Positions 5,895-11,464 of a stretch of DNA of 11,464 nucleotides are shown piece after piece. Positions within the stretch are counted from its first letter, which is position 1. The number at the start of each line of letters is the position of its first letter. The stretch is from the NCBI GenBank assembly GCA_050049355.1, contig JASFWK010000060.1:1-11464 (forward strand), read 5' to 3'. The stretch comes from JASFWK01 sp050049355 (GTDB taxonomy: Bacteria > Chloroflexota > Anaerolineae > B4-G1 > DUEL01). The notes beneath the pieces were generated by a model, which saw only the letters and a program-made list of their open reading frames with translations, ran no database searches and was not told the DNA's origin. Position numbers and translations under genes: made by a program.

Positions 5895-7196
5895 ATGAAA
5901 TACGAAGTTCCATACGACAAGTCGATCATCGAGTTCGATCTCCCGCCTGGCATGCGCGGCACCGTGTTGGAGTCAAGACCGGTGGAGCCCGTGGTCGATG
6001 TGCAGGAGGCCATCGCGCAAGCTCTGGCTCAACCCATCGGTTCTCCACCGCTGAGGGAGTTGGCTCGCCCGGGCGACCGAGTCTGCATAGTCTTTACCGA
6101 CGTCACCAGAGCCAGTCCGGACCATCTGCTGGTGCCAGCGCTGTTGGAGGAACTGGAAGCGGCTGGGATCGACGATGAGGCCATCACCCTCCTCTGCGGC
6201 ATCGGTATGCACCGCCCTTCAACCCGGGAAGAGAAGGTGGCCAAGCTGGGCGAGGCAGTTGCTACCCGTTACCGGGTGATCGACAATGAGCCACAGAGCC
6301 CTGACAGGCTGGTCGATCTTGGCACCACTCCCGGTGGGGTTCCGGTGACGGTTCACCGGGCGGCGGTGGAGGCCGATCTCCTGATCGCCACTGGGCTCGT
6401 GGAGCCTCACCAGTACGCTGGCTACTCCGGCGGGCGCAAGACGGTGGCGGTGGGCGCCGCCGGAGAAGGACTCATCGCCCACACCCATGGTCCGGCGTTC
6501 TTGGACCATCCGGGCACGCGGCTGGGGCGCATTGAGGGCAACCCCTTCCACGAGGCGATCTCCGAGGCGGCCCGCCGCGCTGGCCTGCGGTTCATCCTCA
6601 ACGTGGTGTTGGATGGCGAGAAGCGCATGCTCTCTGTGAAGGCGGGAGAACCGGCGGAGGCTCACCGAGAGTTGGTCGCATTTGCCCGATCCATCTACGA
6701 GGTCCCTGTTCCGCATCGATATGATGTCGTCATTGGTGGGGCGGGTTTCCCTAAGGATGCCAATCTCTACCAGGCCAGCCGGGCGGCTTCTTACCTCTTC
6801 TTCGCGCCCACACCGGTTCTCAGGCCGGACGGCTTCCTAATCGTACCCGCGCGCTGCCAGGAGGGGGCCGGGGAGGGGGTGGGGGAGCAGCGGTTCTTCG
6901 CTGCCATGCGGGACGCCCCCGATGTCCAGGCGATTCTATGCGACGCCCGCGAGCACGGCTATCCGCCGGGTCAGCAGCGGGCGTTTGTGATGGCGAAGGT
7001 GCTGGAAGGTGTGCGTGTGGTCATCGTCGGAAGCGAGTGCCCGGATGTAGTGGCGGCCTGCAAGATGATTCCTGCCGAGACTATGGAGGAGGCGGTAGCG
7101 CTGGCGACCCGTGAGTTGGGGGCAGACCTGGAGGTGCTGATCGTGCCCCACGCGGTGCTCACGCTGCCGGTAGTAGTAGATTCGTCGGTCGAATGA
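5895..7196 (+). CDS. larA: LarA-family nickel-dependent 2-hydroxyacid racemase/epimerase
   Basis: A cytoplasmic protein of 433 residues, the usual LarA length. LarA racemises lactate with a nickel-pincer nucleotide (NPN) covalently held by a lysine. Aligned to Lactiplantibacillus plantarum LarA from memory, the key residues are at a constant offset of two: H106 in GIGMHR (H108), H172 in VEPHQYAGYSGGRK (H174), K182 (K184, cofactor attachment) and H198 (H200, nickel ligand). D69 and R72 in FTDVTR match D72 and R75, and Q293 matches Q295. The residue matching substrate-binding K298 is R296, so a substrate other than lactate, such as malate, is possible. The ATG at 5895 gives the family N-terminus MKYEVPY; its binding site is weak (GGTGAG, or GGAGG 17 bases away), and a TTG at 5871 is less likely. 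No NPN synthesis genes (larB, larC, larE) are in view. A G-rich stretch at 6863-6885 lies inside. Confidence 0.87.
   Translation: MKYEVPYDKSIIEFDLPPGMRGTVLESRPVEPVVDVQEAIAQALAQPIGSPPLRELARPGDRVCIVFTDVTRASPDHLLVPALLEELEAAGIDDEAITLLCGIGMHRPSTREEKVAKLGEAVATRYRVIDNEPQSPDRLVDLGTTPGGVPVTVHRAAVEADLLIATGLVEPHQYAGYSGGRKTVAVGAAGEGLIAHTHGPAFLDHPGTRLGRIEGNPFHEAISEAARRAGLRFILNVVLDGEKRMLSVKAGEPAEAHRELVAFARSIYEVPVPHRYDVVIGGAGFPKDANLYQASRAASYLFFAPTPVLRPDGFLIVPARCQEGAGEGVGEQRFFAAMRDAPDVQAILCDAREHGYPPGQQRAFVMAKVLEGVRVVIVGSECPDVVAACKMIPAETMEEAVALATRELGADLEVLIVPHAVLTLPVVVDSSVE
6863..6885 (+). other. G-quadruplex motif in the larA coding strand
   Basis: Four G-tracts of 5, 4, 5 and 5 bases (6863-6867, 6870-6873, 6875-6879, 6881-6885) are separated by loops of 2, 1 and 1 bases. 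This is far above the usual G3 with 1-7 base loop criterion. It encodes the Gly-rich stretch EGAGEGVGE (residues 323-331), with all four glycines as GGG. Being on the coding strand, it would also exist in the mRNA. Confidence 0.75.
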
Positions 7197-7216
7197 GCAC
7201 CCAGTTTGCTACCCAT

Positions 7217-7220
7217 GGAG
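7217..7220 (+). promoter_or_regulatory. Ribosome binding site of the iron-sulfur protein gene
   Basis: GGAG six bases before the ATG at 7227. It favours that start over ATG 7215 and TTG 7206, which have no visible site. Confidence 0.5.
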
Positions 7221-7226
7221 AATCGG

Positions 7227-8405
7227 ATGACAGCTAGTGAATTGACTATTGACCCCCAGCGGGCTCCGGAGGACGAGCCTCTTTACTGTGTCCGGTGTGG
7301 TCTCTGCCTATCCGTCTGCCCTGGCTATCGTGAGAGCCTGAGGGAGACTGACTCGCCCCGTGCTCGGGTAGCCCTGGTGCGGGCGGTCAAGGAAGGATTG
7401 CTGGATGCACCTACGGATGAGTTTGCGACTGCCTTCTTCCGCTGTTTCTTGTGCGGCGCCTGTACCTTCGTCTGCCCCAGCGGGGTGGCGGTGGATCGGA
7501 TCCTCGAACTGACCCGTGGAGAGTTGGCGGGTCTTGGGCTTCTGCCCGACGTCCTCTCCGATCTGGATGACCGCATTGCGAAGTATCGGAACATCTCTGC
7601 CGAAGCCAACGAAGGACGGCTGATCTGGGCCGACAACCTTCCCAGTCCACCCATGGGTTTAGGCAAGGAGCAGGCCGAGGTGGTCTATTTCGTGGGGTGT
7701 GTCAGCTCTTTCTTCCCCCGCAGCTATAGGGTACCGCAGTCGCTGGTGCAGATATTCGACCGGACTGGGGTAGACTATGCGCTGCTTGGTGGGGCAGAGT
7801 GGTGCTGTGGCTATCCGATGTTCATCAATGGCGAAGTAGAACGCGCCCGCGATTTGATTCGCCACAACGTCGAAGCGGTTCGGGAGATGAGGGCGAGGAA
7901 GATTGTACTGACCTGTGCATCCTGCTTCCACTTCTGGAAGCACTCCTACCCTGCAGCTCTGGGGATGGACGACTTGGGGCTGGAGGTCCAGCACGCCACT
8001 GAGTTCTTGGCCGATCTCCTCGAGACCGGCGACATGGAGCTGCAGGAGCTGCGTGAGAAGGTCACGTACCACGATCCGTGCGATCTGGGTCGGAAGGGAG
8101 GTGTAACTGAGGCGCCGCGCCGCGTCCTGGCCCAGATACCTGGTTTGCGTTTGGTGGAGATGGCCGAGAATCACGATAGCTCCCACTGCTGCGGCGGAGG
8201 GGGCAACTTGGAGAGCTTCGCCCCGGAGGTAAGCGAGGCAGTGGCCTGCAACCGCATCCACCAAGCCGCCGGGGTTGGGGCAAAGACACTCGTCTCGGCA
8301 TGCCAGCAGTGCGAGCGGACACTGGCCGGCGCTGCGCGGGCGCAGCGGATTCGCATACGGGTGAAGGACGTAACCGAGGTGGTGCTGGAGGCGCTGGAGG
8401 AGTAG
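7227..8405 (+). CDS. GlcF-like (Fe-S)-binding subunit of a 2-hydroxyacid oxidase, two [4Fe-4S] plus two CCG domains
   Basis: A 392-residue electron-transfer subunit of the GlcF/LldE/HdrD group. Two ferredoxin-type clusters are at C21-x2-C24-x2-C27-x3-C31-P and C73-x2-C76-x2-C79-x3-C83-P. Two cysteine-rich CCG domains follow: C158, C193-C194-G, C230 and C233; then C285, C321-C322-G-G, C359 and C362. All expected cysteines are present, so the protein looks intact. It would pass electrons from the FAD subunit encoded next to it towards membrane quinone or another carrier. It lies 30 bases after larA and three bases before the GlcD-like gene, a clear operon. An ATG at 7215 would add four residues. 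The exact physiological acceptor and substrate are unknown. Confidence 0.87.
   Translation: MTASELTIDPQRAPEDEPLYCVRCGLCLSVCPGYRESLRETDSPRARVALVRAVKEGLLDAPTDEFATAFFRCFLCGACTFVCPSGVAVDRILELTRGELAGLGLLPDVLSDLDDRIAKYRNISAEANEGRLIWADNLPSPPMGLGKEQAEVVYFVGCVSSFFPRSYRVPQSLVQIFDRTGVDYALLGGAEWCCGYPMFINGEVERARDLIRHNVEAVREMRARKIVLTCASCFHFWKHSYPAALGMDDLGLEVQHATEFLADLLETGDMELQELREKVTYHDPCDLGRKGGVTEAPRRVLAQIPGLRLVEMAENHDSSHCCGGGGNLESFAPEVSEAVACNRIHQAAGVGAKTLVSACQQCERTLAGAARAQRIRIRVKDVTEVVLEALEE
8396..8402 (+). promoter_or_regulatory. Ribosome binding site of the GlcD-like gene
   Basis: GGAGGAG six bases before ATG 8409, placed inside the end of the upstream gene, which suggests coupled translation. Confidence 0.75.
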
Positions 8406-8408
8406 GTA

Positions 8409-9788
8409 ATGACAGAGTGGATTCGAGAGCTGGAACAGGAGATCGGCGCTGAGAAGGTGCTTTCCTCCCCCGTTGACCTTGTTGCCTATTCATTCGATGG
8501 CACCTTTGAGCAGCACCTACCGGATGCGGTGGTGCTGCCGGAGACAGTGGAGGAGGTCTCGGCGACGGTCAGAATCGCCTCGCAGTACGACGTGCCCATT
8601 GTGCCCCGAGGTATGTCGAGCGGGTTGGCTGGCGGTTCTATTCCCGTGCGGGGTGGCCTTGTTCTGTCACTGACACGACTGAACCGAATTCTGCAGATTG
8701 ACAAGGAGAATATGACCTCTACCGTCGAGGCGGGCGTGGTGACCGCCGACCTGCAGGCGGAGGTTGAGAAGTTGGGGCTTTTCTACCCACCGGATCCCTC
8801 CAGCATCCAGCAATCCACTATTGGCGGCAACGTGGCCTGTAACGCCGGCGGGCCTCGCTGTCTCAAGTACGGCGTGACTGGCGACTACGTGCTGGGTCTG
8901 GCCGTCGTCTTGGCTGACGGGCGTCTCCTCAGGACGGGCGGCAAGGCCATCAAGTACGTCACCGGCTTCAATATGAACCAGTTCTTCGTCGGCTCGGAAG
9001 GGACGTTGGGGATCATCACCGAGGTGACCTTGCGCCTGCTAGCCAAGCCACCCTACGTCCGTACAGCGCTGGTTCATTTTCCCACTCTGGAGGATGCGGG
9101 CAGCTCTGTGCACGCCGTGCTGACCCGCGGGCTCGTGCCGGCCGCGATGGAGTTGCTGGACGAGACCGCTATTGAATGCATTGAGGAGGCTATGGGCCTG
9201 GGGCTGCCGTTGGATGTGGAAGCCATCATGGTGGTCGAATCCGACGGGGCAGATGAGGAGTCGGTCCAGCGGGAGATTGACGTCATTGCGGACATCTGCC
9301 TGGAAACGGGAGCCAGCCGGGTGGACATCGCACGCGACGGGCAGGAGCGGGACGAGTTGTGGCGTGCGCGCCGCAGCGTCAGCCCTTCGCTTGCGCGCAG
9401 AGCGCCCAACAAGCTGGGGGAGGATATCACAGTCCCTCGCAGTGCCATTCCGGAAGCGGTACGGCGCATCAAGGCCATCAGCGCCGAATACGGCCTGCCT
9501 GTCGTCGTCTTCGGCCATGCTGGCGACGGCAATCTACATCCGAACATTCTCTTCGATAAACGCGATTCGGTGCAATGGGAGAAGGTGGAGCGTATGGTCG
9601 GGGAGATCTTCCAGGTGGCGCTCGATCTGGGAGGTACCTTGAGTGGCGAGCATGGCATTGGTACCCTCAAGTTGCCCTATATGCGGCAGGCGCTGGGGCA
9701 GGCGTCGGTCAACATCCAGTGGCGCGTCAAACAGGCGCTTGATCCTCAGAACATCTTGAATCCTGGGAAGGTGCTGCCCGAGCCGTGA
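8409..9788 (+). CDS. glcD: GlcD-like FAD-linked 2-hydroxyacid dehydrogenase
   Basis: A 459-residue flavoprotein of the PCMH FAD family that includes glycolate oxidase GlcD, D-lactate dehydrogenase and D-2-hydroxyglutarate dehydrogenase. The FAD-binding domain covers about 35-215: PRGMSSGLAGGSIP (66-79), PPDPSSIQQSTIGGNVACNAGG (127-148), KYVTGFNMNQFFVGSEGTLGIITE (182-205). The C-terminal substrate/metal domain has GEDITVP (337-343), GHAGDGNLHPN (369-379, H370 and H377), SGEHGIGTLK (412-421, E414 and H415) and LDPQNILNPGK (444-454). It lies three bases after the iron-sulfur gene and together they form a two-subunit oxidase; no glcE-like third subunit is nearby. It probably oxidises the D-enantiomer or glycolate. 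Substrate is not readable from sequence. Confidence 0.88.
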   Translation: MTEWIRELEQEIGAEKVLSSPVDLVAYSFDGTFEQHLPDAVVLPETVEEVSATVRIASQYDVPIVPRGMSSGLAGGSIPVRGGLVLSLTRLNRILQIDKENMTSTVEAGVVTADLQAEVEKLGLFYPPDPSSIQQSTIGGNVACNAGGPRCLKYGVTGDYVLGLAVVLADGRLLRTGGKAIKYVTGFNMNQFFVGSEGTLGIITEVTLRLLAKPPYVRTALVHFPTLEDAGSSVHAVLTRGLVPAAMELLDETAIECIEEAMGLGLPLDVEAIMVVESDGADEESVQREIDVIADICLETGASRVDIARDGQERDELWRARRSVSPSLARRAPNKLGEDITVPRSAIPEAVRRIKAISAEYGLPVVVFGHAGDGNLHPNILFDKRDSVQWEKVERMVGEIFQVALDLGGTLSGEHGIGTLKLPYMRQALGQASVNIQWRVKQALDPQNILNPGKVLPEP

Positions 9789-9992
9789 GGCGCGGCGGAC
9801 TGGCAAAGCACCGGACTTGCTGAGAATCCAGCTCTAACGGATTGGGAAGGACGACTCTTCTCGTGCACGGGAGCCGTCGATCAGAGGAGGATGGTGGTTT
9901 CTCACGAGCACAGACTGGCTTTCTTTCTCTACGAACTGACCTGATGACATCCACAACATCTTGGCCACCTGCATTCTGTCAAGGAGGTTTAA
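9789..9992. other. 204-base spacer before pckA, no clear feature
   Basis: No credible gene is present. A weak inverted repeat (AATCC and GGATT around 9826-9844) is too short to call a terminator, and no -35/-10 pair of good quality was found. Because the gap is long compared with the junctions upstream, pckA probably has its own promoter here. Confidence 0.4.
9981..9987 (+). promoter_or_regulatory. Ribosome binding site of pckA
   Basis: AAGGAGG five bases before the GTG at 9993, a near-perfect Shine-Dalgarno that fixes the GTG start. Confidence 0.8.
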
Positions 9993-11464
9993 GTGAAGCA
10001 ACCTGCTCACAAGGAGAACCTAACGCTGGTTCTGAACCGACACCAAAACGTGATGAGCAACATAGATCGAAAGGGCATGATCCAGGCCACGGTTGACAAC
10101 AGTGAGGCCCTTGTCTCGGCCAATGGCGCGCTGGCGACGTGGACGCCGCCCAGATCCACCGGGCGCAGTCCAAAGGACACGTACATTGTCCGCCATCCGG
10201 AAAGTGAGGAAACCATTGACTGGGATTCCCCCAACAACATTCCGATGGAGCCCCAGACTTTCGATATGTTGTTCGAGGATGCGTTGAAAACTCTGTTTGG
10301 GAAGCCTGCGCTATACGTGACGGATCGTGTAGTCGGCGCGGACACCTCCTATGCACTCCCTGTGAAGACGGTTTCGGACCGGGCCCTTACGGTGCTCTTC
10401 ACAGACAACATGTTCCGCCCGATGCCCAACGACATAGGGCGCAGCATCTTTGCCGAGCGGGGATTTACGCTGTTGGCTGCTCCCTACGACAAACTAGATC
10501 GTACACGGTACGAGGGCCGCCTCCGCAAGCTGCCTGACGGCAGAACCTCGGACATGGCCGTGGCGATGGACTTCGATCGCATGCTGGGGGTTGTCTACGG
10601 CTCGGCATATATGGGCAGCGTCAAGAAGCTTCTCTTCACTGTGATGAATTATGTCCTCCCCGGCGAGGGCGTCTTGCCCTTGCATTGCTCGGCCAACGAA
10701 GGACCGGACGGCGATTGTGCGCTGCTCTTGGGCCTTTCCGGCACAGGCAAGACGACGCTTTCAGCCGATCCGCGTCGGGCTCTGTTGGGCGACGATGAGC
10801 ATGGCTGGAGCGATAATGGCATCGCGAACTTCGAGAACGGCTGCTACGCCAAGCTGATCAATTTGCGCGCCGACAAGGAGCCGGAGATCTGGGACGCTGT
10901 CCTTCACGAGGCCTGTTGCCTGGAACACGGCGCCATCGTGGAGAATGCCCTGATGTATCCCGATGGCACGTTCGATCTGGACGACGACCGGCTCACCCCC
11001 AACTCGAGGGCGTCGTACCCACTCTCGTTCCTGACCAACATCAAGCTATCCTCTATGAGCGGCCATCCTGCGACGATTCTGTTCTTGACCGCAGATGCCA
11101 ATGGGGTGCTTCCTCCTGTCTCTTGCTTAACCCCCGACCAGGCTATGTTGTGGTTCCTCATGGGCTACACAAGCAAGCTTGCTGGCACGGAGACCGGCAT
11201 TGTTGACCCCGTATCTACATTCTCCCGCTTCTTCGGTGAGCCCTTCATGCCCTGCAATCCCTCCGTGTATGCCCGTATGCTGGGCAGGCGAATGGAGAAG
11301 CACGGCACCTCTGTCTACTTGATCAATACCGGTTGGAGTGGCGGGCCGTACGGCGTGGGAGCCCGAATGGACATAAACCTGACCCGAGAGATTGTGAACG
11401 CCGCCCTAACCGCGAAGCTGGAGGACGTGGGATATGTGGAGGATGCGGTGTTCCACATCCTCGT
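9993..11464 (+). CDS. pckA: ATP-dependent phosphoenolpyruvate carboxykinase, 3' end outside window
   Basis: A cytoplasmic enzyme that converts oxaloacetate and ATP to PEP, CO2 and ADP, the entry step of gluconeogenesis. The frame is open from GTG 9993 to the window edge, 490 codons of an expected 525-540. Motifs in order are TGRSPKD with R58 (E. coli R65), K211/K212 (K212/K213), H231 in LHCSANEG (H232), the P-loop GLSGTGKTT from 247, D267/D268 in GDDEHGWS (D268/D269), R339 in NSRASYPLSF (R333) and NTGWSGGPYGVGARM from 445. All key catalytic residues are kept; in the last motif the usual K of GKR is A457, while R458 is kept. It is the ATP type, not the GTP type. It is the last gene in view, 204 bases after the hydroxyacid operon, and could use its products. 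Confidence 0.93.
   Translation, partial: MKQPAHKENLTLVLNRHQNVMSNIDRKGMIQATVDNSEALVSANGALATWTPPRSTGRSPKDTYIVRHPESEETIDWDSPNNIPMEPQTFDMLFEDALKTLFGKPALYVTDRVVGADTSYALPVKTVSDRALTVLFTDNMFRPMPNDIGRSIFAERGFTLLAAPYDKLDRTRYEGRLRKLPDGRTSDMAVAMDFDRMLGVVYGSAYMGSVKKLLFTVMNYVLPGEGVLPLHCSANEGPDGDCALLLGLSGTGKTTLSADPRRALLGDDEHGWSDNGIANFENGCYAKLINLRADKEPEIWDAVLHEACCLEHGAIVENALMYPDGTFDLDDDRLTPNSRASYPLSFLTNIKLSSMSGHPATILFLTADANGVLPPVSCLTPDQAMLWFLMGYTSKLAGTETGIVDPVSTFSRFFGEPFMPCNPSVYARMLGRRMEKHGTSVYLINTGWSGGPYGVGARMDINLTREIVNAALTAKLEDVGYVEDAVFHIL

Noticed and set aside
5068..5913. Minus-strand open frame of 281 codons
   Set aside because: It is opposite the type-2 dehydrogenase and the larA spacer, has no domain or ribosome binding site that I can see, and is best explained as a codon-bias shadow.
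9842..10096. Plus-strand 84-codon frame across the pckA start
   Set aside because: It runs into pckA in another frame, starts with a non-ATG codon without a good ribosome binding site, and has no recognisable features.
1..11464. CRISPR array, tRNA, transposase, toxin-antitoxin or phage genes
   Set aside because: No regularly spaced repeats, cloverleaf-like segments, transposase motifs or terminal inverted repeats were found on reading.

Overview
The window is 11.5 kb of GC-rich bacterial DNA with every recognisable gene on the + strand. It has GTG as well as ATG starts, strong GGAGG-type ribosome binding sites and short or overlapping gene junctions. The gene content (an ATP-type PEP carboxykinase with a GRSPKD motif, a GlcD/GlcF pair, a LarA-family racemase and a tyvelose-epimerase-like SDR) would fit a thermophilic or environmental lineage such as Chloroflexota. 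That placement is a weak inference, because no rRNA or marker gene is present.

Left part (1-609): the C-terminal half of a major facilitator transporter whose N-terminus lies outside the window. A 141-base gap with GC-rich stem-loops, including a terminator-like hairpin, separates it from the next unit.

Surface-glycan or glycolipid unit (751-4555): a polytopic protein of the lysylphosphatidylglycerol-synthase membrane-domain family, a CDP-paratose/tyvelose 2-epimerase-like SDR and a GT4 glycosyltransferase are chained by translationally coupled junctions. A flavin-reductase-like protein follows. A near-consensus extended -10 promoter sits so close to the GTG start of the first gene that its transcript is predicted to be leaderless or nearly so.

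2-Hydroxyacid unit (4651-9788): a type-2 malate/lactate dehydrogenase, a LarA-family nickel racemase/epimerase, a GlcF-like iron-sulfur protein and a GlcD-like FAD dehydrogenase. Together they could interconvert the two enantiomers of a 2-hydroxyacid and oxidise either one, to NAD(P)+ or to the respiratory chain. The LarA protein keeps the cofactor-binding residues but has Arg where lactate racemase has a substrate-contacting Lys, so the substrate may not be lactate. It also carries a very strong G-quadruplex motif in its coding strand. The 143-base spacer before larA holds three consecutive stem-loops and a 10-bp palindrome.

Right end (9993-11464): ATP-dependent PEP carboxykinase (pckA), cut by the window edge after about 490 residues. 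It would carry oxaloacetate made from the oxidised hydroxyacid into gluconeogenesis. No tRNA, rRNA, CRISPR array, insertion sequence or long repeat was seen.
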